In this document: positions 54,424 through 63,814 of the stretch, piece by piece | Layout: every line of letters begins with the position of its first letter | Position numbering within the stretch: the first letter of the stretch is position 1 | DNA from: Niabella aurantiaca DSM 17617 | GTDB lineage: Bacteria > Bacteroidota > Bacteroidia > Chitinophagales > Chitinophagaceae | Assembly: GCF_000374125.1 (NCBI RefSeq) | Contig: NZ_KB893643.1 | Location: forward strand, 255,645-319,644 | Length of the DNA stretch: 64,000 bases | Direction: 5' to 3' | Position numbers and translations under genes: made by a program | Notes under the pieces: generated by a model | The model's input: the letters and a program-made list of their open reading frames with translations, nothing else | Told to the model about the DNA's origin: nothing | The model's database searches: none

Positions 54424-55869
54424 ATGTCTTTACGAAATAAAACAGTTTCGGGTCTTATATGGACAGTAATGGATTCAATGGTCCTAAGGGGATTATCCTT
54501 TCTGGCAACAATTTTATTGGCCCGCTGGTTAGGTCCTGCTCAATTTGGCCTAATCGGGATGATCGCAGTATTCATTGCCATCGGTACCAATATCGCTGAC
54601 AGTGGAATGTCAGCATCTCTTATTCGTACAAAAGATGCAGAAGAAGCAGATTATTCCACGGTCTTTATACTTAATCTTGTATTAAGCTCCACATTCTATC
54701 TCTTGATTTTTTTTGCTGCACCATATATAGCAGCCTTCTATCACCAGCCCATAGTAACAAAGCTGATCCGTATATACGGCCTTACGTTTATGATCTCGGC
54801 ATTTTCGGCCGTACAACTGGCAATTCTTGAAAGCCAGATGAAATTCAAGCAAATAATGAAACAAAATATGCCCGGTACCCTCGCAGGCGTTTTTACCGGC
54901 ATTTTTCTTGGATATCTTGATTGTGGGGCATGGTCAATTATATTTATGTATCTGACTACGCAACTGGTACAGTCGGCCGTTCTTTGGTGGCGTTCTTCCT
55001 GGAGACCTAGTTTTTCATATTCAAAAGAAAAAGCAAAATATCATTTTGGATTCGGTTACAAGCTAATGCTTTCAGGGCTGCTAAACACGATTTTTCAGAA
55101 TATCTATAATATTGTTGTAGGTCGTCTTTATACTGTAAAAGAACTGGGATACTTTGAGCGTTCCAGAGCTTTTAATGATTATCCTGTTTCAATCATAACG
55201 ACAGCCATGAATAGAGTCAGTTACCCATTGCTGGCCGGACTGCAGGGTGATAAGCAACTGATCTCTGCCGTATACCGAAAGATTATGCGGCTTACATTTT
55301 TTATCACCTGCCCTTTAATGTTTGGAGCCGCGGCTATTGCACGGCCATTATTTCATATAGTTCTTGGAGAACAATGGCTGCCTGCAGTACCGTATTTTCA
55401 GGTATTATGCCTGGCCAGCATCTTCTATCCCATTCATGCTTTTAATCTCAACGTTTTTAAAGTTTACGGACGCAGTGAATTATTTCTGAAGTTAGAGATA
55501 GTAAAAAAATCAATTATAGTGATCGGTCTGTTCGCCTCCTTCAGGTTTGGAGTAATCGGCCTGGTTTGGAGCAGCGTCATTTGTAATTATCTCGCACTGT
55601 TCATCAATACGTATTATAGTGCAGACATGATCAATTATCCTTCAAAACAGCAATTTCTGGATATGCTCCCAACAATCCTGATATCCGGATTGATGTTTCT
55701 GCTGGTATATTTCACATTTAGGTGGCAGGGAGCTTCATTCAGCCCTTTAGCCCAGATACTGTCAGGAATAACGCTATGCATATTCATCTATCTGGGATTC
55801 AATAAACTGATTCATGCAGAACCACTCAGTTATCTTGTAGAAACAATTAAGAGAAGAAAATTAAGATAA
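54424..55869 (+). CDS. wzx: Lipid-linked oligosaccharide flippase (Wzx/MOP family)
   Basis: 481 residues with about 12-14 predicted membrane helices from residue 10 on. LLARWLGPAQFGLIGMIAVFIAIGTNIADSGMSASLIRTK is the common start of the WzxC-like branch of the MOP superfamily. It would flip undecaprenyl-linked repeat units across the inner membrane. Directly followed (4 bp) by the aminotransferase gene. Confidence 0.9.
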   Translation: MSLRNKTVSGLIWTVMDSMVLRGLSFLATILLARWLGPAQFGLIGMIAVFIAIGTNIADSGMSASLIRTKDAEEADYSTVFILNLVLSSTFYLLIFFAAPYIAAFYHQPIVTKLIRIYGLTFMISAFSAVQLAILESQMKFKQIMKQNMPGTLAGVFTGIFLGYLDCGAWSIIFMYLTTQLVQSAVLWWRSSWRPSFSYSKEKAKYHFGFGYKLMLSGLLNTIFQNIYNIVVGRLYTVKELGYFERSRAFNDYPVSIITTAMNRVSYPLLAGLQGDKQLISAVYRKIMRLTFFITCPLMFGAAAIARPLFHIVLGEQWLPAVPYFQVLCLASIFYPIHAFNLNVFKVYGRSELFLKLEIVKKSIIVIGLFASFRFGVIGLVWSSVICNYLALFINTYYSADMINYPSKQQFLDMLPTILISGLMFLLVYFTFRWQGASFSPLAQILSGITLCIFIYLGFNKLIHAEPLSYLVETIKRRKLR

Positions 55870-55873
55870 AATC

Positions 55874-56956
55874 ATGATACAGATCACCAAGCCTTTTTTA
55901 CCGCCGTTAGAAGAGTATAAAAAATATATCGATGATATATGGAAACGGCAATGGTTGACTAATATGGGGCCTTTAGCTTCCGATTTGGAAATGAAGTTGA
56001 AAGAGCACTTAAATGTAAATCATCTGCTCTTTGTTGCCAACGGAACTGTTGCACTCCAAATGGCAATTAAAGCGCTTAATTTAAAAGGAGAAATTATCAC
56101 CACACCCTTTTCCTTCGTGGCGACTACAAGCAGTATTGTTTGGGAAAATTGTTCTCCAAAATTTGTTGATATTGACCCGAAGTCCCTGAATTTGGATCCA
56201 ACCAAAATAGAAGAGGCCATAACGGAATCTACCTCTGCGATATTGGCAACACACGTTTACGGCAATCCCTGTGACGTCGGATCCATCGATCGGATAGCCA
56301 AAAAGCACAAACTGAAAGTTATTTACGATGGAGCCCATGCCTTTGGAGTAACGGTTGCCGGTAAATCCATATTTGAATATGGAGATGTATCCATCTGCTC
56401 GTTACATGCAACGAAGCTTTATCACAGTATCGAAGGCGGGTTAATTGTTACCAGGGATGCGAATTTGCTAAAGAAGTTAGCTTATGTACGCAATTTTGGT
56501 ATTTCAGGATACGAGACATTTGCGGAATTGGGAATCAATGGAAAAAATTCGGAGTTACATGCGGCTATGGGACTGGTAAATTTTAAATATATAAATGATA
56601 TTCATCAAAAAAGAAAATATTTGACAGAAATTTACGATCAAAATCTTAGAACAGCGAAGGCGGTCAAAGTCGGCTGGCATCAGGAGGCGTCTTTAAATTA
56701 TGCATATTACCCGATCGTTTTCGATTCGGAAGACTTATTACTTAAAATAAAAAGCGCATTAGAAAAGCATGAAATTTTTACCAGACGTTATTTTTATCCA
56801 TCACTCGCATCATCGTTGCCCTATTTAACAAGTGAATTACTTCCTGTTACTGAAGACGTTTCTAAAAGGGTATTATGTCTGCCTCTGTACTTTGATTTAA
56901 CAAAGGAAGATATTGATTTGATTTGTAGGCTTATATTAAGGTACCAAAATAATTAA
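55874..56956 (+). CDS. DegT/DnrJ/EryC1-type sugar aminotransferase (dTDP-4-keto-6-deoxyglucose aminotransferase)
   Basis: 360-residue PLP enzyme. Start PFLPPLEEYKKYIDDIWKRQWLTNMGPL, substrate/PLP residues in VIYDGAHAFGV, and the Schiff-base Lys in CSLHATKLYHSIEGGLI (about 181). The wording of the N-terminus resembles VioA-type (dTDP-Qui4N-forming) enzymes; a WecE-type (dTDP-Fuc4N) role is also possible. Placed after rfbA/rfbB and wzx and before an acetyltransferase, it most likely aminates C4 of dTDP-4-keto-6-deoxyglucose. Confidence 0.88.
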   Translation: MIQITKPFLPPLEEYKKYIDDIWKRQWLTNMGPLASDLEMKLKEHLNVNHLLFVANGTVALQMAIKALNLKGEIITTPFSFVATTSSIVWENCSPKFVDIDPKSLNLDPTKIEEAITESTSAILATHVYGNPCDVGSIDRIAKKHKLKVIYDGAHAFGVTVAGKSIFEYGDVSICSLHATKLYHSIEGGLIVTRDANLLKKLAYVRNFGISGYETFAELGINGKNSELHAAMGLVNFKYINDIHQKRKYLTEIYDQNLRTAKAVKVGWHQEASLNYAYYPIVFDSEDLLLKIKSALEKHEIFTRRYFYPSLASSLPYLTSELLPVTEDVSKRVLCLPLYFDLTKEDIDLICRLILRYQNN

Positions 56957-56958
56957 CT

Positions 56959-57600
56959 ATGCTAATAGTAGGATCAGGTGGATTTGCGAAAGAACTGTTA
57001 CAGGTTTTTTCAGATCGATATGAAAACAGTTCTGAAGGGATTGCATTTTTTGATGATGTCAATCTGGATAGAAAGTTACTATATAATGAATACCCTATCC
57101 TCAATTCCTTTAATAGTGTCAGCACCTTTTTCTCAGAAAGCAAGTCCGACAAATATGCTATTGGAATTGGAAATCCCAAAAACAGGAAATTCATCTGCGA
57201 TAAATTTAAGGATATCGGCGGGACACTGGTATCATTAATAAGCCCACATGCAAAGATCAGCCGGCATGTTGAGATTGGTACCGGGGCTTCCATTCTTTCA
57301 GGTTGCAGCATATCAAACTCGGTAACCATAGGCGTTTGTGTCTTAGTATATTACAATGCAGTCGTAACACACGATTGCAACATTGGAAATTTCGTCGAAT
57401 TATCTCCCGGAGCAACGTTACTGGGAGGCGTTACTGTTGGGAATTTTTCTCATATAGGTTCCAATGCCACTATACTACCGAATATAAGAATCGGGGAAAA
57501 TGTTATTGTTGGTGCTGGCGCGGTTGTCACAAAAGATGTACCGGATAATTGCATCGTGACGGGTATCCCTGCTACAATAAAAAGAAGAAATAAAATATGA
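56959..57600 (+). CDS. NeuD/PglD-family sugar O/N-acetyltransferase
   Basis: 213 residues. N-terminal Rossmann-like part (LIVGSGGFAKELLQVF) then a left-handed beta-helix (about 95-205) of hexapeptide repeats (I-N-V-TIGVCVLVYYNAVVTHDCNIGNFVELSPGATLLG) with the catalytic His in THDCNIG. This family acetylates nucleotide amino sugars (for example PglD). Here it probably N-acetylates the 4-amino group made by the preceding aminotransferase. It overlaps the next gene by 4 bp (ATGA). Confidence 0.88.
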   Translation: MLIVGSGGFAKELLQVFSDRYENSSEGIAFFDDVNLDRKLLYNEYPILNSFNSVSTFFSESKSDKYAIGIGNPKNRKFICDKFKDIGGTLVSLISPHAKISRHVEIGTGASILSGCSISNSVTIGVCVLVYYNAVVTHDCNIGNFVELSPGATLLGGVTVGNFSHIGSNATILPNIRIGENVIVGAGAVVTKDVPDNCIVTGIPATIKRRNKI

Positions 57601-58682
57601 ATTTGCTACACATAATAGATGATAAAAAATTTATTGAAGCATGTCAGCGCACCTTCCGCATTAGCGGCATTACGAACTTTTATCTGCGAAGCGGTTTAAT
57701 TTCCGCAGAATATTTAAAGGAACAGCAAATCGATATAATATTCATCCATTTTCTGCGGGATCAGGAGGTGGCATTCTTGTTAAAACACAAAATTCATATC
57801 CCGATCATATGGATGTTTTGGGGAGCGGATGGCTTCAGTCTCCCCTCATTCTATAATGCTTTTATAGGAAACAAAACTAAAATATACCTACGGAAATGGT
57901 ATTTCAAGAACCATTTCTATTCTTTAATCAGAGACTTTGTCAAAGAGTATGGCAGAAGCGTATTTAATCATCGAAAGGCCGTTAGCCAAAAGCTTAGAGT
58001 GATTCAGCAATTTAGCTATATCGTGCCGGTTATTCCGGATGACTACAACATATTGAAAAATAAATACCCATCCGTTAACAATGTGTGCTATCATTTCAAC
58101 TACATCACACCCATTTTTTTCAAAGATTTTCAGTCTGTTCCTTTTGTTTCCGGCAAAAATATTCTTTTGGGTAACTCTTCTTCGAATACCAATAATCATA
58201 TTGAGGTCCTGGAGATCCTCACCCAGGTTGGATTAAAATCCAGGCAGGTTATCATACCTCTTAATTATGGAGACCTTCAATATAAAAAGGCAATATTAGA
58301 ATATCTACAAAAGATCAACACTTTTCAAGTTCAGGCCCTGACAGACTTTATGGAATTCTCAGAATACCAGACCATTATTCATTCATGTGAAATTATGATC
58401 ATGAATCATTATCGGCAACAAGCATTAGGAAATATTATTATGGGACTACTGACTGGTGTAACGATTTACTTGAGCGAAAGATCCCCCATATTTAATTTTT
58501 TGATTAAAAACGGGTTTATTGTACATACAGTAGAGTCCATTAAGAGCACAGGACTTATTATTTTAAAAGAAGACGACAAACAAAACAATAAAGAAAAATG
58601 CATAAAAACATTTGGTCCCGATCGTCAAACCTCAAAAATAACCAGGCTTCTGAAAACTATTGAAGAGCAGAAACATAAATAA
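57597..58682 (+). CDS. WecF-like 4-acetamido-4,6-dideoxyhexose transferase (GT56)
   Basis: 361 residues. LLGNSSSNTNNHIEVLEIL, IPLNYGDLQYKKAILEYL and MNHYRQQALGNIIMGLL match the signature of GT56 enzymes (WecF/RffT), which add Fuc4NAc from its TDP form to lipid-linked ManNAcA-GlcNAc. The substrate here is either Fuc4NAc or its epimer Qui4NAc. The gene overlaps the acetyltransferase stop (ATGA), so coupled translation is likely. Confidence 0.85.
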   Translation: MNLLHIIDDKKFIEACQRTFRISGITNFYLRSGLISAEYLKEQQIDIIFIHFLRDQEVAFLLKHKIHIPIIWMFWGADGFSLPSFYNAFIGNKTKIYLRKWYFKNHFYSLIRDFVKEYGRSVFNHRKAVSQKLRVIQQFSYIVPVIPDDYNILKNKYPSVNNVCYHFNYITPIFFKDFQSVPFVSGKNILLGNSSSNTNNHIEVLEILTQVGLKSRQVIIPLNYGDLQYKKAILEYLQKINTFQVQALTDFMEFSEYQTIIHSCEIMIMNHYRQQALGNIIMGLLTGVTIYLSERSPIFNFLIKNGFIVHTVESIKSTGLIILKEDDKQNNKEKCIKTFGPDRQTSKITRLLKTIEEQKHK

Positions 58683-58699
58683 CCCTGAATTCAAGTAAA

Positions 58700-59818
58700 A
58701 TGCATATTTTTTTTATAGCAAAAACAAATTTAAATAATGATGGGAGGATTTTGAATCAGATCAAGATCCTTCAGGACCACTATAAAGATGAATTAAAGAT
58801 CGATTTCATTCTTCTCCCGGATAGAGAGTTGGAGATCGACCTCGGAAAGAATGTATCTCTACATATGATTAAACCGACATTCAGGAACTCTTCTTTCTTA
58901 AGATTATTTACGGTATTTGAATTCACACTCAGGGCACTGTTCCTCCTTTTCAAGCTAAAACCCAGGATATTACACGTAGAAGACATGACAGTAGTTTTGC
59001 CCGTCTACATTTATTGCCTTTTTAGAAAAAAGTCATTTAAATTAATCTACGATGACCATGAAATGCCGAACGAAAATGAGTCGCTCCAATATAGAATATT
59101 CACCTATTTTGAAAGAAAGCTTATGAAGCGATCGGACATTATAATCTTTGCCAACAGAGAGCGCATGGAGATCTTGCAAAAAAGATATAACCTAAAAAAT
59201 CGACTGACCTATTTTCTGAACCTTCCGTATTTTGAGGACCTGGCCATAAAAACAATGGATAATCAATACAGCCTGATATTGGCCGACATAAAAAAAGCAT
59301 CTGCAACGGGAACTGCATTTATTATTCATCAGGGCTCTTTACACATAGAGCGCGGGCGTGCTAAACTTGCTGCTTTTTCCAGGACACTTTCAAAAGAAAT
59401 CAAGTTGTTAATTCTGGGAGCATCGAAAAGTGAGTTTATTAACTTTCTAAACGAATATCAATTAAATGCAGATCACTTTTATTTTGTAGGCAATGTGCCG
59501 TATACGATTTTGAATCATTTCTGGAAAGTGGGAAATGCAGCTATTGTCATGTACTTACCTACCTATATTAACAATCGCCTTTGTGCACCGAACAGATTGT
59601 ACATAGCGATCAAGAACCAACTCCCGGTGCTTGTAAATCGAAATAATCCTGTTTTAAACAATTTCGTACAGGAACATCATACGGGAGGCTTCATTGAGGA
59701 TATTCACAATCCGGAGGATGTAAAGCAACTACTCAAATTCGAATATGCAACAGGCGTAATGCCTGAATTAATAGAATACGAAACAAAAAAATTCTTAACG
59801 ATCTACGAGAGTCTTTAA
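58700..59818 (+). CDS. GT4-like glycosyltransferase
   Basis: 372 residues with a GT-B outline: N-terminal MHIFFIAKTNLNNDGRILNQIKILQDHY, central KLIYDDHEMPNENE, and a C-terminal half with GSLHIERGRAKLAAF and PTYINNRLCAPNRLYIAIKNQLPVLV that resembles the nucleotide-sugar lobe. The catalytic E-x7-E element is not clear, so acceptor and donor are unknown. It lies between the WecF-like enzyme and the polymerase, consistent with building the repeat unit. Confidence 0.78.
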   Translation: MHIFFIAKTNLNNDGRILNQIKILQDHYKDELKIDFILLPDRELEIDLGKNVSLHMIKPTFRNSSFLRLFTVFEFTLRALFLLFKLKPRILHVEDMTVVLPVYIYCLFRKKSFKLIYDDHEMPNENESLQYRIFTYFERKLMKRSDIIIFANRERMEILQKRYNLKNRLTYFLNLPYFEDLAIKTMDNQYSLILADIKKASATGTAFIIHQGSLHIERGRAKLAAFSRTLSKEIKLLILGASKSEFINFLNEYQLNADHFYFVGNVPYTILNHFWKVGNAAIVMYLPTYINNRLCAPNRLYIAIKNQLPVLVNRNNPVLNNFVQEHHTGGFIEDIHNPEDVKQLLKFEYATGVMPELIEYETKKFLTIYESL

Positions 59819-59886
59819 CAATAACAAATCTTTATAAGCAAACAATAAAAAGCGCGAAACATATAAACCGCCAACAATATTATTAA

Positions 59887-61038
59887 ATGTTCATCTACAT
59901 CCTAACATATATACTTTGCATTGCTGGTAACGCCCTATACAACAGGAATTACTCCGTAATAAGGAAGTTAGTCATGTTGTGGCTTTATGTATTCCTATGT
60001 TTCGGATATACTGTTGGTACGGACTGGCGGCAATACGAAAATATCTATAATTATGCCTATGACAAAGACCTGTTAAACAAGGGTTACGAACAAGGATTTT
60101 ATTACCTGATATACTTCGCCAGAGGCATCATAAATGATTTTTGGCTTTTTTTAGGCCTTATAAAATGCCTGTATCTATATTCGACAATACGATTTATAAA
60201 AAAATTCACAACCGATAAGTTTTTAGCAATAGCTGTAATGTTAAATTACAATCTTCTATTTATGCTAATAGATAACCCCTTGCGGTTCATGACCGGATCA
60301 ATAATATTACTTTGGAGTACCGGCTATCTCCTAAATAAAAAATACATCAAATTCACCCTGGTCGCCTCAGTTAGTATCTTTTTTCATATATCCCTCATTA
60401 TTCCGACAGTCCTGTCATTACTATTCCGATTTAAAAACAAATTAATTTACAAATCGAAAACCACCTTAACAGGGCTGTATTTTGCTGCTTGTGCAATCGG
60501 CTTTTTTCCGGAAATCCTTAATTTATTTTCCACCTATTTTTCGGAATATATGCCAAGGTTCAGCTACAAATTATTGAACGTGTATGTTGCGGAATCCGGC
60601 GCCATGCTAACATTAGGATCCTTGATTCTATTTTTCCTATTCTTTGTCCTGTTACATTACAGAAACGTGATTTTGAAATCCCAATATGGTGATTACCTTT
60701 TTTTCTTCGGGTTACTTTATATGTATTTATACCGTATTTTGATGATTGTTCCCACCGCTTTCAGGCTTACACTATATTTTGGGCTGTTTTTTGCTCTATG
60801 CTTAACAATAATAATTAAGTCAACAAGTCGAAAGCTTAAATATTCGCTGTTTATCCTGTTAGGCTTAACAATTTCAAAGACGTTATGGAACAGTTATCAA
60901 TATCTGCCTTATACAAATAGTATCTATTATATTTTGACATCGGAGCACTTGCCCAAAAAATATAGAGATAATTTTAATAAATACGAATATCACAAGCGGA
61001 CGGGAAAAGTCGTAAAGGAAGAAAAACCAAATGAATAG
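59887..61038 (+). CDS. EpsG/Wzy-like O-antigen polymerase
   Basis: 383 residues with about ten transmembrane helices. The EpsG-type motif GTDWRQYENIY (about residue 43) and KGYEQGFYYLIYF follow the first helices. Long polar loops are typical of Wzy polymerases, which link repeat units on the periplasmic side. It ends with a Lys-rich cytoplasmic tail and overlaps the next gene by 8 bp. Confidence 0.82.
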   Translation: MFIYILTYILCIAGNALYNRNYSVIRKLVMLWLYVFLCFGYTVGTDWRQYENIYNYAYDKDLLNKGYEQGFYYLIYFARGIINDFWLFLGLIKCLYLYSTIRFIKKFTTDKFLAIAVMLNYNLLFMLIDNPLRFMTGSIILLWSTGYLLNKKYIKFTLVASVSIFFHISLIIPTVLSLLFRFKNKLIYKSKTTLTGLYFAACAIGFFPEILNLFSTYFSEYMPRFSYKLLNVYVAESGAMLTLGSLILFFLFFVLLHYRNVILKSQYGDYLFFFGLLYMYLYRILMIVPTAFRLTLYFGLFFALCLTIIIKSTSRKLKYSLFILLGLTISKTLWNSYQYLPYTNSIYYILTSEHLPKKYRDNFNKYEYHKRTGKVVKEEKPNE

Positions 61039-61978
61039 TCAATTATATAAAAGTAAAAAAATGTTATATAGAACCTTCATCTTGTCATTCATAAATCCGG
61101 TTTTGTTGTTACTGATGTTTTCAGCCAAAATTTTCGGCCAGCAACAACCCAAGTTGTATATCGGAATGGCAGGGCTAAACGATCTTCAGGAAACTTATAT
61201 ACGACAAAACAATCTGGAAAAAGCAGTTATTTTCTATCAAAAAGAAGTCACAACAGACGGAATAAATGTGAACCCGTCCCTTTTCAGAAAAAATATTGAA
61301 CGGAAAACCTCTTCTAAAAGCCAGGGAATTGCTATTATTGATTGGGAAGGGCCGGCGTTCAAAGCGCTGTCAGGTTCGAATACTAAGCAAGCTTCGCAAT
61401 TTATTGAAGAGTTTATTAAGACACTAGAACTGGCTAAACGCCTTCGCCCAAATTTGCAGTGGGGATTCTATGGTCTTCCATTGAGAACTTTTGATGGCAG
61501 CAATGGTAACTGGAAACAAATAAACACCCGGCTGACCCCAATTATTAAAGAATCTGATATAATAACCCCATCATTATATATGTACAATGTAAACTCAAGA
61601 GTTTACAATATCAACTACCCGCAAATAGAGCGGGGAAGGGGCGATTATTTATACCTGAATTTGGATTATGCCCTTGACTTAGCCCAAAAGTTTAATAAAA
61701 AAGTATACCCATTTATATGGCATAAACAAAACTCCGGAAATAATAAAATGGCTTTAAGCCTTATTCCCGTGGACATTTTTAAGAACTACTATAAGATGAT
61801 AACCACGCACACATCGAATGGCAAGAAAGTTAACGGCGTAATTTGGTGGGACAATTCTAATTACTATTACCTGAATAGGAATAGATATCCTGCCGTTCAA
61901 AAGCAGTATCAAAATATACGCAACGTCCGGCAATACGATTTGGACGTTTTAAAAAAGTACCATCAGGCCACAAAATAA
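61031..61978 (+). CDS. Secreted hyaluronidase (GH56)-like TIM-barrel protein
   Basis: 315 residues. A signal peptide (MLYRTFILSFINPVLLLLMFSAKIFGQ, start possibly at residue 11) precedes a domain with the landmarks of hyaluronidases: IAIIDWEGPAFKAL (the DxE catalytic acid pair, about 100), AKRLRPNLQWGFYGLPLR (compare RP..WGfY.fP in GH56), and IITPSLYMYNV. The last part has NGVIWWDNSNYYYLN, like the final barrel strand. I recognise the family from these motifs only. It overlaps the polymerase gene, so it is part of the polysaccharide operon and may trim or release the polymer. Confidence 0.65.
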   Translation: MNSQLYKSKKMLYRTFILSFINPVLLLLMFSAKIFGQQQPKLYIGMAGLNDLQETYIRQNNLEKAVIFYQKEVTTDGINVNPSLFRKNIERKTSSKSQGIAIIDWEGPAFKALSGSNTKQASQFIEEFIKTLELAKRLRPNLQWGFYGLPLRTFDGSNGNWKQINTRLTPIIKESDIITPSLYMYNVNSRVYNINYPQIERGRGDYLYLNLDYALDLAQKFNKKVYPFIWHKQNSGNNKMALSLIPVDIFKNYYKMITTHTSNGKKVNGVIWWDNSNYYYLNRNRYPAVQKQYQNIRNVRQYDLDVLKKYHQATK

Positions 61979-62030
61979 AGGGCATTTAGCCATCGACTAA
62001 TTCTCGTATTTATTGTTATCTACTATATAT

Positions 62031-63122
62031 ATGAAACCAAAAACGCTAATAATTTATAATAAAATCTGGCCATATCGGGAAAAAATTTTTGAGTTGCTGA
62101 ATGAGCAACTGGATTTGACCGTGGGTTTTAATGATCCTGCTTATGTAGGAAAAAAATTCAAATTCAAGACGATCTATTTACCGACAACTAATGTCGGGCC
62201 TTTTGTTTTCCATAAAAACAACTTAAGAAGATTGTCTTCAAAATACGATGCAATAATTGGCTTATTTGATATTCACTGGATTTCCCTGATGACCCTCTCG
62301 CTGCTTCCAAAAAGAAACTATTCTGTATCTTTCTGGGGCATTGGGGTACGCGCTTCCTACGAAAATAAGTTTGACTCCACTTCCAGGTGGGATAAATTAA
62401 GATTTTTTTTCGCTAAAAGCGCTAATTCAGTGATCTTCTACAGTAGTTATCCCCTGACCAAGTACATCAACGGTGGTATTTCAAAAGAAAAATTGTTTGT
62501 CGCAAATAATACCACTGAGGTGGCAATTCGCGATACAGACAATATGGAGAATAAAAAGAACTTTCTGTTTGTAGGCACTCTCTATCCACAAAAGGGCATC
62601 GAAATATTGTTAGAAGCTTATTCTATTTTATTTAAAAAATATCAAACTCTGCCCGGGCTAAATATCATTGGCGATGGCCCTGAATTAAGTAAGATCAAGA
62701 AATACATCGAAATGAATGGTCTTTCAAATGCAGTCACCTTACATGGCAGTATCTATGACCGGAATAGGATCGCTCAATACTATGATGAATCGATTGCGTG
62801 CATTTCTCCGAATCAGGCAGGGCTCTCTGTTCTAAATTCCATGGGGAATGCCACTATTTTCTTAACATCAAAAGATGCGATTACAGGTGGCGAGATTTTT
62901 AATATTTCCGATAAAGAAACAGGTTTGTTTTTTGATGGAACGGTTAATAGCCTGGTCGAAAAAATGGAATGGATCTTTCTAAATAAAGAAAAAGCATTAG
63001 AAATATGTCAGAATGCCAAAGTCTTTTATTTAGAAAACAGGCTGCCGCAAATGATGGCACAATCCATAGTGGACGCTGTTTTTTTTGCCTTACGAAAGAA
63101 TAAATCACATATAGCAAACTAA
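62031..63122 (+). CDS. GT4-family glycosyltransferase
   Basis: 363 residues from the ATG at 62031 ([23 protein letters not shown]); an upstream TTG at 62013 is unlikely. GT-B fold: N-terminal [14 protein letters not shown], then [76 protein letters not shown] (the C-terminal donor lobe, Glu position replaced by Gln/Ala in the EX7E). Cytoplasmic, acts on the lipid-linked repeat. The acceptor is unknown. Confidence 0.87.
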   Translation: MKPKTLIIYNKIWPYREKIFELLNEQLDLTVGFNDPAYVGKKFKFKTIYLPTTNVGPFVFHKNNLRRLSSKYDAIIGLFDIHWISLMTLSLLPKRNYSVSFWGIGVRASYENKFDSTSRWDKLRFFFAKSANSVIFYSSYPLTKYINGGISKEKLFVANNTTEVAIRDTDNMENKKNFLFVGTLYPQKGIEILLEAYSILFKKYQTLPGLNIIGDGPELSKIKKYIEMNGLSNAVTLHGSIYDRNRIAQYYDESIACISPNQAGLSVLNSMGNATIFLTSKDAITGGEIFNISDKETGLFFDGTVNSLVEKMEWIFLNKEKALEICQNAKVFYLENRLPQMMAQSIVDAVFFALRKNKSHIAN

Positions 63123-63136
63123 ATTCAAAAAGAGCA

Positions 63137-63814
63137 ATGGACCTTATTTTAAACTTCTTTTCGTTGCATTCAATTTACATCAGGCTTCTCAATAGAAAAA
63201 TATCCCTGTTAAGCCTATTTGATCGCTATAGTAAGATAAGCGTTAATGCGCTAATTAATCGATTTGTTAAATTAAGAAAATGCACCGTAGACAGCTATAC
63301 TTATATCGGTGCCAATACTACGTTGTATAATGTTAAAGTGGGAAAGTTTTGTTCGATATCCGAAAATGTCAGAATGGGATTAGGCACTCACCCAACCAAC
63401 TTTTTCTCAACCTCACCTATTTTTTTTTCAAAAAAAAACGGAACCGGTTTGCAATGGAGAACCGATAATATCTATGATGATGAGGCCAAAGCATCAGAGA
63501 TCGGGAATGATGTATGGATCGGCGCAAACGTTTCCATCATGGGAGGTATTAAGATAGGAAACGGTGCAATAATCGGAGCCCATTCCCTGGTAACAAAGGA
63601 CGTGGAACCCTACGCGATAGTTGGCGGGGTTCCTGCCAAATTAATAAAGAAACGATTTGATGAACGCACAATTTTTGAATTAGAATCTTTAGATATATGG
63701 AACCAACATGAGGAAGTTTATAAAAAAAATATAAACCTGTTCGGAAGCCCCGTAACCAATGCAAAAATTCTTGAGTTAAGAAGTATAATAGAAAACAATG
63801 AAAATCAAAAATAA
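63137..63814 (+). CDS. CatB-type (xenobiotic acyltransferase-like) O-acetyltransferase
   Basis: 225 residues. The left-handed beta-helix spans about 50-185 with repeats such as [30 protein letters not shown], the His in [10 protein letters not shown] (catalytic in CatB-like enzymes) and [49 protein letters not shown]. Such enzymes O-acetylate sugars of surface polysaccharides. Overlaps the next gene by 17 bp. Confidence 0.87.
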   Translation: MDLILNFFSLHSIYIRLLNRKISLLSLFDRYSKISVNALINRFVKLRKCTVDSYTYIGANTTLYNVKVGKFCSISENVRMGLGTHPTNFFSTSPIFFSKKNGTGLQWRTDNIYDDEAKASEIGNDVWIGANVSIMGGIKIGNGAIIGAHSLVTKDVEPYAIVGGVPAKLIKKRFDERTIFELESLDIWNQHEEVYKKNINLFGSPVTNAKILELRSIIENNENQK

